From Pedobacter sp. UBA1951 (GTDB lineage Bacteria; Bacteroidota; Bacteroidia; Sphingobacteriales; Sphingobacteriaceae), in NCBI GenBank assembly GCA_002336465.1, contig DDEP01000114.1, positions 1 to 12,245 on the forward strand: a stretch of DNA of 12,245 nt, written 5' to 3'. The position numbers and the translations under genes are program-made. Shown piece after piece: positions 1 to 7,873 of the stretch (position 1 is the first letter of the stretch; each line of letters starts with the position of its first letter). The notes under the pieces were generated by a model that saw nothing but the letters and a program-made list of their open reading frames with translations, had not been told where the DNA came from and did no database searches.

Positions 1-44
1 CACATCAATCAACTTAAGTAACTAAAACCTAAACCAATTAGCGT

Positions 45-3000
45 ATGAAGTCTTTCAACACGTTTAAGAGGATGTTTTGCAGTTCTGAACCGGAAAACTT
101 AACATCTAAATCTACCATTAATCTAAATATTTTTAAAAAGCTCTCTATTTTCATTTTAAGTATTGCCTTTCTTCAAGTAAATGCAAATGGACAAAGGCAA
201 AACAACATTACCCTTTCAAAAAGAAATGTTTCTTTTGAGTACGTGTTATCTGAAATCAGGCAACAGAGTGGATATGGGATATTGTACAATTCTGACATGA
301 TGCAGAAGGCAAGTCCTGTTTCTATCAACGTAGTAAATGTTTCATTAGAAGAGGCGCTCAAAGCCTCTGTGGTAGGGCAGCCCTTTAGCTTTCAGCTAAA
401 AAACAATACTGTAGTTATTACACCTAGAAAAGAAGAGCAAAACTCAGCCTCGGCAATTGATGTAAAGGGTAAAGTTTTGGACGAAAAGGGCCTGCCATTA
501 CCAGGAGCTTCTATACGTGTAAAAGGTACCACACAAGGAGTGGTAACAGATGTAAATGGTGTTTTTGCCATTAAAGCACTTGATGCCGAAGCAATCTTAA
601 TTGTTTCTTACATCGGTTACCAATCAAAGGAAGTTAAAGCAGGTGCAAATTTAACCGTTAGATTAGAGCCTAATAACTCAAACTTAGGTGAAGTGACCGT
701 AATCGGTTATGGTACTCAAAAGAAATCTGAGGTTACGGGTAGCATCACAAATGTTAAAGGCGGAGATGTTGCTGATCAACCTATAACCAGTTTTGATGCG
801 GCATTAGGCGGTAGAGCAGCCGGGGTAAACATTGTTGCTGGTTCAGGAAATCTAAACCAAGCTCCGGTATTTCGTATCAGAGGTACCAACTCTTTATCAC
901 TGAGTTCTTATCCGCTTATTGTAATTGATGGGATACCGAGTTTTACAACTGATGACGATTCGGGTTCTGGAAATACAGAAAACAATCCATTATCTTCTAT
1001 CAATCCAAATGATATTGAAAGTATAGATATAGCAAAAGATGCTGCTGCAACAAGTATTTATGGTAGCCGTGCAGCAAATGGCGTAGTATTTATTACAACA
1101 AAAAAAGGTAAAGTGGGTAAAGCCAAAATTAATTTTTCTTCAAATGTTTCGATCAATACAGTATACAACCTTCCTAAATTGTTAAATGCTGCTCAGTATA
1201 TCGAAACAAAGAACGAAGGCTTAAGAAATGAGGGTACTTACAATGCAAGCACCAATTATTATGGATATTCATTAGATGCATATGGAAATCAAATCGATAC
1301 CAGATGGTATGATTATGTGTACCAAACGGGTGTCTCAACCACTAATAACCTAAATATTTCAGGAGCTACAGATGCAACTAAATATTATGGGTCAATAGGC
1401 TATACAGATCAAAATGGGATATTTAGGCAGACCAATTTTAACAAAAAATCGGTTTTGTTTAATATTGACAATAAAACAACCTCTTGGTTAAGCCTAGGTG
1501 CTAAAATAAATTATAATAACGAATTAAATGGTTCGGCCATGTCTAGCGGATCTAGGGGTAACTCTTCTGCTTCTGGCGGTATGTCTAGAATAGCCATTAT
1601 CAGCGCTCCAATTGTGGGACCTTATAATGCCAATGGTTCGTTTAACTCTAACTCAGCCGGATTTATTGGTATTATGGATAATAATGGGCACTTATCTTCG
1701 CAATCGAGACTTGGATTTTATAATCCTGTAGTTTCTATGGATGCCAATTATTCAAATAGTAAGGTAAATAATATACAATCTAGTGCTTTTGTTAAGATTA
1801 ATCCGTTAAAATGGATAACTGCTCAGTCAATTTATGGTATTGATTACAGATATGGAACAAATGAAAACTATTCGAGTCCATATAGCGGAGAGGCAATATC
1901 TAGTAATGGTAGTGCTTCGAGCATACAAACTACAAGAGAACGTGTTGTTTGGACCAATACTTTAACTTTCGACAGAACCCTTGGAAAGTCACATAATTTC
2001 TCTTTGTTATTAGGAGAAGAAGAACAAACTACTAAAGGTAATCGCTTTGGTTTATCACGTACCGGACAAACAGACCCTTTATATAATAATATTCAAGGTG
2101 GATGGCAAAACGTAGCGATAAGCGGTACAGCAAATAGCGTATTTGATAATTATTTGTTCTCTTTGTTTAGTCGATTGCAATATAACTACAAACAGAAATA
2201 TTATGCTACGGCCAATTATAGACAAGATGAATATTCTGCCTTGGGAGTCAACAATAAGAAAGGTAATTTCTGGGGCGTGTCTGGCGGTTGGGATATTTCT
2301 AAAGAAGATTTTTGGGCTAACTCAAGTATAAATAAAGTATTTAATAATGTTAAGCTACGTGCCAGTTATGGTAAAGTGGGTAATATTGGTGGATTAAGTG
2401 ATTTTGGAGCCATCAATACCTATTCAGCCAGTTTGTATGGTGGGCAAGCAGGTTTAATCTATTCGGCAACCGGAAATGCTGATCTGCAATGGGAAACCAG
2501 TAAAAAGACAGATATAGGTGTTAATTTCGGCTTGTTTGGAAGTAAGATAATAGGAGAGATTGCCTATTACAAAAACAATATTGACGGGTTGATTTTTGGA
2601 GTTCCACTTCCTCCATCGGTAGGGTTGCCTAACTCTTCTAACAATACGATCCTTAAAAACGTAGGCAAAATGTATAATACTGGATTTGAGCTAACTTTAA
2701 GTGGTTTTCCTATGAGAACAGATAAGTTTAGCTGGAATTCTTCGTTTAACCTTACCACCAACAAAAATAAAGTATTGGAGCTTGCTGATGGCGTACCAAG
2801 CATTATCGTAGGTTCTAATGATGGATTTACCATCACTCTTCCGGGCTATTCTGCTGGTATGATTTACGCTATCCGTACCGGAGGTGTTGATCCAGCATCA
2901 GGAAGACGTATTTTTATTAATGGCGAAGGCAAAAAAGTATTGTATCAACAAGTGATCGGCGCAGGAGCTCCATCTCCATACCAATGGTCATATGAAGACA

Positions 3001-3563
3001 ATACCCGTGCACCTGCAATTACACCTGCTGCTGATGCAGTGATTTATAAACAATCGGCACCTAAAGTATTCGGTGGTTTCTCAAACGTATTTAATTACAA
3101 AGGTTTTGAGTTAAACGTATTAATTACTTATCAATTGGGCGGTTATATGATGAATGGTACACAGGCAACAATGCGTGATAACCGTTTCTGGAATAACTCG
3201 GTTGATATGCTTCGCAGATGGCAAAAACCAGGAGATGTAACTGACATTGCGAGAATTGTAAATGGAGATAATGTTTCTAACGGTAATACGCTTCCATTGG
3301 ATATCAATGTAAGTTCTACCGATTATTTAAGGCTAAAGAGCGCAATGTTATCTTATAATATACCAAACAGCTTCTTGAGCAAACTTAAATTATCTCATAC
3401 CAAAGTGTATGTAAGTTCACAAAACTTATTTATGTTAACTAAATATACTGGTTTTGATCCTGAAGTTACTTCAAATGCAAACAATGCAATTTCGCAAGGT
3501 ATAGATAAAAACCAATCGCCAAATGCCAGGACCTTTGTTTTTGGATTAAACTTTGGCTTCTAA
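45..3563 (+). CDS. SusC/RagA-family TonB-dependent outer-membrane transporter with N-terminal STN domain
   Basis: Outer-membrane beta-barrel importer of 1172 residues that would take up a SusD-captured ligand using TonB energy. A long basic n-region precedes a hydrophobic core at residues 33-44; cleavage fits after A47 or G49 (Q50 would follow). An STN domain lies at about 53-127 and a carboxypeptidase-regulatory-like beta-sandwich at about 139-207 (VKGKVLDEKGLPLPGASI). The TonB-box-like stretch EVTVIGYGTQKK is at 216-227. The plug is at about 228-357, with FRIRG, PLIVIDGIP and SIYGSRAANGVVFITTKKG. The barrel fills the rest and ends in the typical terminal Phe. Length is normal for the family. 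The STN domain is a family hallmark of transporters signalling to a FecR anti-sigma factor, so ECF-sigma control is inferred. It is the first gene of the operon in this window. The ligand cannot be read from sequence; the downstream peptidases suggest peptides. M10 is a possible but less likely alternative start. Confidence 0.97.
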   Translation: MKSFNTFKRMFCSSEPENLTSKSTINLNIFKKLSIFILSIAFLQVNANGQRQNNITLSKRNVSFEYVLSEIRQQSGYGILYNSDMMQKASPVSINVVNVSLEEALKASVVGQPFSFQLKNNTVVITPRKEEQNSASAIDVKGKVLDEKGLPLPGASIRVKGTTQGVVTDVNGVFAIKALDAEAILIVSYIGYQSKEVKAGANLTVRLEPNNSNLGEVTVIGYGTQKKSEVTGSITNVKGGDVADQPITSFDAALGGRAAGVNIVAGSGNLNQAPVFRIRGTNSLSLSSYPLIVIDGIPSFTTDDDSGSGNTENNPLSSINPNDIESIDIAKDAAATSIYGSRAANGVVFITTKKGKVGKAKINFSSNVSINTVYNLPKLLNAAQYIETKNEGLRNEGTYNASTNYYGYSLDAYGNQIDTRWYDYVYQTGVSTTNNLNISGATDATKYYGSIGYTDQNGIFRQTNFNKKSVLFNIDNKTTSWLSLGAKINYNNELNGSAMSSGSRGNSSASGGMSRIAIISAPIVGPYNANGSFNSNSAGFIGIMDNNGHLSSQSRLGFYNPVVSMDANYSNSKVNNIQSSAFVKINPLKWITAQSIYGIDYRYGTNENYSSPYSGEAISSNGSASSIQTTRERVVWTNTLTFDRTLGKSHNFSLLLGEEEQTTKGNRFGLSRTGQTDPLYNNIQGGWQNVAISGTANSVFDNYLFSLFSRLQYNYKQKYYATANYRQDEYSALGVNNKKGNFWGVSGGWDISKEDFWANSSINKVFNNVKLRASYGKVGNIGGLSDFGAINTYSASLYGGQAGLIYSATGNADLQWETSKKTDIGVNFGLFGSKIIGEIAYYKNNIDGLIFGVPLPPSVGLPNSSNNTILKNVGKMYNTGFELTLSGFPMRTDKFSWNSSFNLTTNKNKVLELADGVPSIIVGSNDGFTITLPGYSAGMIYAIRTGGVDPASGRRIFINGEGKKVLYQQVIGAGAPSPYQWSYEDNTRAPAITPAADAVIYKQSAPKVFGGFSNVFNYKGFELNVLITYQLGGYMMNGTQATMRDNRFWNNSVDMLRRWQKPGDVTDIARIVNGDNVSNGNTLPLDINVSSTDYLRLKSAMLSYNIPNSFLSKLKLSHTKVYVSSQNLFMLTKYTGFDPEVTSNANNAISQGIDKNQSPNARTFVFGLNFGF

Positions 3564-3575
3564 AATTAGAGTAGG

Positions 3576-3602
3576 TAATTAAAATTGAATATTCATTAAT
3601 TA
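3576..3602 (+). repeat. AT-rich inverted repeat between the susC-like and susD-like genes
   Basis: The arms TAATTAA (3576-3582) and TTAATTA (3596-3602) pair perfectly around TGAATATTCA, which is itself self-complementary; the only break is a 3-nt bulge (AAT). The right arm ends 7 nt before the ATG at 3610, so a folded RNA could cover the susD ribosome-binding region. It has no T-tract of terminator type. Function is unknown, and the AT-only outer stem is weak. Confidence 0.45.
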
Positions 3603-3609
3603 AAAGATC

Positions 3610-5121
3610 ATGATAAAAAGATCAACAATATATAGATTTAATGTCAGGACCGTACTTATTGTAGGTATAGGGATGATGCTTTTTACTTCGTGTAAGAAAA
3701 ATGAAAAATTGAATCCGAAAGCAACTACATTGATAACAGATATCGACGCATTTGCTACTCCTGAACGTATCGAAGCGCAGGTAAATGGCTTGTATGTTAG
3801 ATTAAAAGCGGGTAGCTTTTTAGGTTCATTTTATTTTATTGCAACAGATATTCGCTCAGGAGATTTTATTTCAACAAATCTGAATGCAGCGGTTGGGGCC
3901 ACAACCTATCAGTTACAGACCCAAACTACAACAAACGATGTTAAGGATATATGGGAAGCTGGTTACCAAGCTATTAATGCTGCCAATGTATTTATTGACG
4001 GCATGACAACATTTAATGGAACAACTGTAGTAGGCGATGCGAAAAGTAAAAATTATATAGCAGAAGCCAGATTAATAAGAGCAATTTCATATTATTATCT
4101 GCTGCAACTTTATGCCCAGCCTTATTTGAACGGAGCAGGCTCTAAACCGGGCTTACCATTAAGATTAAAAGGAAATACTGGTGGCGGCAATTTTGATTTA
4201 GCAAGAAGTAGTGTGAAAAAAACTTATGAACAGATTATAGATGATTTAAATTTTGCTGAACAGAATTTACCTTTAAAATATTCGACGGCAGATTTTAATA
4301 CCACCAGAGCGCATAGAAATACTGCAATAGCTTTAAAAACTAAGGTGTATTTGAGCATGCAAGATTACCCTATGGTAAAAACAGAAGCAGACAAAATTGT
4401 ATCGTTAGCAGCACCATTTAAAGCAACATCGGGTGTAGAGAATACATTAAATGCAAGCATACAAGCTGTTTTTGGCGGTTCTTATAATACAACAGAATCT
4501 GTTTTATCGATGCCATTTACTACAAATGATAGGCCAGGTACTGCTTTAGGTAACTATTACCTTCCGGGAAAAACAGATGGAGGTTCTGCTACAAGTAATG
4601 GTTCTGCAAACTATTCACTTAACCCAAATGGTATTCCTGCCGATCCAACATGGACCACAGCTGATGATAGACGTAAGTTCCTTGTTAAAGGACCTCTTAC
4701 GGGTAAATTATGGCTAACTAAGTTTAGTCAGGCTACTCCTTATTTAGACTATGCACCGGTTATTCGCTATTCAGAAGTAATGTTAAATCTTGCGGAGGCC
4801 ATTGCACGTACCACTACTACAGTAGATGCAAGAGGAGTTGCTTTACTTAATGCGGTAAGAAACAGATCAGACAAAACAACTACTTATACGGTAGCTAGCT
4901 TTGCAGATAATGCCGAATTTCTTGCAGCAATCCTTAAAGAAAGACAGATAGAGTTTTTGGGTGAAGGAATCCGAAATTCAGACATCATGCGTTTGGGACT
5001 TGATATCCCTGCTAAACCAGCACATTCTATTCCAGCGGCATCCCCTTCAGCTCCAAATTATATCTTCCCGATCTCAATTGACGAACTGATATTGAACAAA
5101 TTGATGACAGATAATAAATAA
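3610..5121 (+). CDS. SusD/RagB-family surface nutrient-binding lipoprotein
   Basis: Lipoprotein of 503 residues that forms the lid over its SusC partner and binds the ligand at the cell surface. The signal peptide ends in a lipobox, LFTSC, with Cys28 as the lipidated residue, followed by KKNEK. Family landmarks are the helical TPR-like segment AEARLIRAISYYYLLQLYAQ (151-170), then PGLPLR, and in the C-terminal half VIRYSEVMLNLAEAIAR, LLNAVRNRSD and ILKERQIEFLGEG...DIMRLG. The C-terminal FPISIDELILN matches the usual SusD ending. Length is normal. It starts 46 nt after the SusC-like gene and 12 nt before the M14 gene, so co-transcription is very likely. Ligand specificity is not visible. The peptidase neighbours make a RagB-like peptide-binding role more likely than glycan binding. 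Confidence 0.95.
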   Translation: MIKRSTIYRFNVRTVLIVGIGMMLFTSCKKNEKLNPKATTLITDIDAFATPERIEAQVNGLYVRLKAGSFLGSFYFIATDIRSGDFISTNLNAAVGATTYQLQTQTTTNDVKDIWEAGYQAINAANVFIDGMTTFNGTTVVGDAKSKNYIAEARLIRAISYYYLLQLYAQPYLNGAGSKPGLPLRLKGNTGGGNFDLARSSVKKTYEQIIDDLNFAEQNLPLKYSTADFNTTRAHRNTAIALKTKVYLSMQDYPMVKTEADKIVSLAAPFKATSGVENTLNASIQAVFGGSYNTTESVLSMPFTTNDRPGTALGNYYLPGKTDGGSATSNGSANYSLNPNGIPADPTWTTADDRRKFLVKGPLTGKLWLTKFSQATPYLDYAPVIRYSEVMLNLAEAIARTTTTVDARGVALLNAVRNRSDKTTTYTVASFADNAEFLAAILKERQIEFLGEGIRNSDIMRLGLDIPAKPAHSIPAASPSAPNYIFPISIDELILNKLMTDNK

Positions 5122-5133
5122 ACCAAGTAAATT

Positions 5134-7863
5134 ATGAATTATAAAAAAATTATTTGGAGTTCGGTTTTTGTAGCTTTTGTTGGCATTATGCCAACAAAAG
5201 CTCAAGTCGTTCCAACGCCTAAGGAATTTTTCGGTTTTAACATAGGTGATGATTATAAACTGGCAAATTATACACAGGCCGAAGCCTACTTTAAAAAAGT
5301 AGCTTCGGTTTCTGATCGGGTATTGCTAAAAGAAATCGGAAAATCAGAAGAAGGCCGCAATCAATATGTAATGGTCATTTCTTCGCCAGAAAATCTGAAA
5401 AAAATAGATCGTTATAAAGAAATATCTCAGAAACTGGCACGGGCAGAGAATCTTAGTGACAAGGAAGCAGCGCAACTTGCTAAAGAAGGTAAGCCTATAA
5501 TATGGATTGACGGAGGCTTGCATGCTACTGAAACGGTAGCAACTCAGCAGCTTTTGGAAACCTATTATACTTTAACCAGTCGTACCGATCCAGAAACCAT
5601 GAAGATTTTGGATAATGTGATCATTCTGCTTTCTCAGGTAAATCCTGATGGACAAGAATTGGTTTCCAATTGGTACATGTCTGAAAAAAACGATGCTAAA
5701 AAGAATATGAGCATTCCTCGTCTATATCAAAAATATGTTGGTCACGATAACAACCGCGATTTTTATATGATGAATATGAGCGAGAGTGCCAATATTGCAA
5801 GGCAACAGTACATAGAATGGATGCCGCAGATTATTTATAATCATCACCAGTCGGCTCCAGCAGGCGCAGTAGTGGCTGGACCTCCATATAGAGATCCTTT
5901 TAACTTTGTTTATGATCCTTTACTGATTACAGGAATTGATGGTGTTTCTGCATCTATGATCAACAGGCTTAATGCCGAAGGAAAACCGGGTTATACCAGA
6001 TTGGCAGGTTCTGTATATTCAACATGGTGGAATGGAGGCTTGAGAACTACTCCATATTTTCACAACATGATTGGTTTGCTTACAGAAATAGCAGGTAATC
6101 CTACGCCATCCGAAATTCCGCTTGTTCCACAAAGATTGATTCCTAACAATGCCACTCCATTCCCGGTATTGCCGCAGGCTTGGAAATTTAGAACCTCTAT
6201 TGACTACTCTGTATCCTTAAACTATGGCGTACTTGATTATGCCAGCAGAATGAGCGATAAATTACTATATAATATATATGTAATGGGGCGTAATGCAATA
6301 GAGAAAGGAAATAAAGATACTTGGACTTTACAGCCTAAATATATTGCCGCTATCGAAGCTGCTTATAATAAAGATAAAAAGGATGGGAAAATAGCAGCTG
6401 ATGCAGGTAGAGGTACTCAAATTCCTATGAAATATTACGATGATGTGCTGAAAAACCCTATCTATCGTGATGCTAGAGGATATATTATTTCTGCTGATCA
6501 GACCGATTTTCCAACTGCAGTGAAGTTTGTTAATGCTTTGATAAAATCTGGTGTGCTGGTAGAACGTGCTACGGCGGCTTTTACGGTTAACGGAAAAGCA
6601 TACCCTGCAGGTTCTTACATCGTGAAAACAAATCAGGCATTCCGCCCACACGTACTAGATATGTTCGAGCCACAAGATCACCCTAATGATTTTCAGTATC
6701 CGGGTGGCCCTCCAGTACGTCCTTATGATGCTGCAGGCTGGACCTTGGCTTTTTCAATGGGAGTAAAATTTGATCGTATTCTGGATGCATTTAACGGCCC
6801 TTTTGAGCGTGTGGGTTATGGTGTATTACAAGCCATGCCAGCAAAAACAACTGCTGCATCTTCAGCAGGTTTCTTATTGAGTGCAAATATTAACAATTCT
6901 TTTATTGCTGTAAATGAACTTTTAAAAGCTAATATACCTGTATATAGAATCAATAAAAGCCAAGATAACATGCCTGAAGGATCATTTTATATTCCTGCCA
7001 AAGGCTTTAACATCTTGAAAAATGCAGGATTGGAATTTGGAACAGCTGCAAAAGCCGTGAGCAAAAAACCAGCGGATATGTTGCAATTAAATCGCGCACG
7101 TATTGCTTTATTTGATCAATATGGAGGCTCTATGCCATCAGGCTGGGTTAGATGGATGTTTGAACAATTCCATTTTCCTTTTCAAGTTATCTATCCACAA
7201 GATATTGATAACGGCAATCTAAACGCTAAATATGATGTAATTCTATTTATAGGAGGAGGAATTCCACCTTATGGCAATGCTGGTATGAGCAGAGGAATGG
7301 GTCGTGGACCTAAACCAGAAGATGTTCCAGAAGAATTTAGAAACAGATTGGGCAGTGTTACCGTAGAGAAATCTATTCCACAACTTAAAACCTTTATGGA
7401 AAATGGAGGGAACGTAGTTACCGTAGGTAGCAGTACAGCTTTAGCTTATCATTTAAATTTACCAGTTAAAAATGCCTTGGTAGAAACAAAAAATGGTAAA
7501 GAAGTTTCCTTGCCATCTGATAAGTTCTATATCCCAGGTAGTATATTAAAAACTTATGTTGATACAGAAGCGTCAGATAACTGGGGTATGCCTGCAGAAG
7601 TTGACATGATTTTCGATAATAGCCCATTATTTAAAATAGATGCTGATGCTAAAGGCATCAAGTCGTTAGCTTGGTTTGGCAAAGAAGAAGCCTTAAGAAG
7701 TGGATGGGCTTGGGGGCAATCGTATCTTAAAGAAGGTGTAGTTGCATTTGTTGCGCCAATAGGCAAAGGTGCCTTGCATGTTTACACACCTGAAATTACT
7801 TTCCGTGCCCAATCACATGGAACTTTTAAGATGTTATTTAACAATTTATACCTAAAGAAATAG
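5134..7863 (+). CDS. Exported M14-family zinc metallopeptidase (carboxypeptidase-like) with C-terminal GATase1-like domain
   Basis: Predicted zinc peptidase of 909 residues. The signal peptide is cleaved after A23 (TKA|Q), so it acts in the periplasm or beyond. The M14 domain covers about residues 40-380. Zinc ligands are H130 and E133 (GGLHATE), plus H237 or H238 (YNHHQSAP). N207-R208-D209 corresponds to the substrate carboxylate-binding Asn-Arg of carboxypeptidase A, and E318 (LLTEIAG) fits the catalytic glutamate. All key residues are present. A second domain from about 655 to 890 looks like a class I glutamine-amidotransferase fold (RIALFDQYGG, YDVILFIGGGIPP, GGNVVTVGSSTAL) but has Ser where a nucleophilic Cys would sit, so it is probably structural or binding. 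The gene sits 12 nt after the SusD-like gene and 10 nt before the S9 gene. Carboxypeptidase versus other M14 specificity is unresolved. Two strong hairpins lie in its first 180 nt. Confidence 0.92.
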   Translation: MNYKKIIWSSVFVAFVGIMPTKAQVVPTPKEFFGFNIGDDYKLANYTQAEAYFKKVASVSDRVLLKEIGKSEEGRNQYVMVISSPENLKKIDRYKEISQKLARAENLSDKEAAQLAKEGKPIIWIDGGLHATETVATQQLLETYYTLTSRTDPETMKILDNVIILLSQVNPDGQELVSNWYMSEKNDAKKNMSIPRLYQKYVGHDNNRDFYMMNMSESANIARQQYIEWMPQIIYNHHQSAPAGAVVAGPPYRDPFNFVYDPLLITGIDGVSASMINRLNAEGKPGYTRLAGSVYSTWWNGGLRTTPYFHNMIGLLTEIAGNPTPSEIPLVPQRLIPNNATPFPVLPQAWKFRTSIDYSVSLNYGVLDYASRMSDKLLYNIYVMGRNAIEKGNKDTWTLQPKYIAAIEAAYNKDKKDGKIAADAGRGTQIPMKYYDDVLKNPIYRDARGYIISADQTDFPTAVKFVNALIKSGVLVERATAAFTVNGKAYPAGSYIVKTNQAFRPHVLDMFEPQDHPNDFQYPGGPPVRPYDAAGWTLAFSMGVKFDRILDAFNGPFERVGYGVLQAMPAKTTAASSAGFLLSANINNSFIAVNELLKANIPVYRINKSQDNMPEGSFYIPAKGFNILKNAGLEFGTAAKAVSKKPADMLQLNRARIALFDQYGGSMPSGWVRWMFEQFHFPFQVIYPQDIDNGNLNAKYDVILFIGGGIPPYGNAGMSRGMGRGPKPEDVPEEFRNRLGSVTVEKSIPQLKTFMENGGNVVTVGSSTALAYHLNLPVKNALVETKNGKEVSLPSDKFYIPGSILKTYVDTEASDNWGMPAEVDMIFDNSPLFKIDADAKGIKSLAWFGKEEALRSGWAWGQSYLKEGVVAFVAPIGKGALHVYTPEITFRAQSHGTFKMLFNNLYLKK
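5172..5202 (+). repeat. Perfect 31-nt palindrome (15-bp arms, 1-nt centre) within the M14 signal-peptide codons
   Basis: The left arm AGCTTTTGTTGGCAT is followed by a single T and then ATGCCAACAAAAGCT, its exact reverse complement. As RNA this folds into about a 14-bp stem with a 3-nt loop, starting 38 nt downstream of the start codon. It covers the codons for residues 13-23, the end of the hydrophobic core and the cleavage region. No T-tract follows on either strand, so it is not a canonical terminator. Confidence 0.9.
5279..5308 (+). repeat. Second strong hairpin near the 5' end of the M14 coding sequence
   Basis: CCGAAG (5279-5284) pairs with CTTCGG (5303-5308), and CTACTTT (5286-5292) pairs with AAAGTAG (5296-5302). 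The loop is AAA and the only imperfection is a bulged C at 5285. That makes 13 base pairs with six consecutive outer pairs rich in G and C. It lies 76 nt downstream of the perfect palindrome. The sequence after the right arm is TTTCTG, too short for a convincing intrinsic terminator. Confidence 0.8.
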
Positions 7864-7873
7864 TTTTTAGAAA

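Noticed and set aside
1..44. Promoter for the SusC-like gene
   Set aside because: The 44 nt before the start contain no TAnnTTTG or clear ECF-type element; the promoter probably lies upstream of the window.
6577..6599. Imperfect palindrome (GCTTTT...AAAAGC) inside the M14 gene
   Set aside because: Nine of eleven positions pair, with two mismatches in a short stem; in an AT-rich coding region this is near what chance gives, unlike the perfect 15-bp arms at 5172-5202.
6328..6651. 107-codon minus-strand open frame within the M14 gene
   Set aside because: Antisense to well-supported coding sequence, with a Cys/His/Ser-rich low-quality translation and no promoter seen.
7641..7660. Short TGATGC/GCATCA stem in the M14 gene
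   Set aside because: Only 6 bp in coding sequence with a repeated Asp-Ala codon run; expected by chance.
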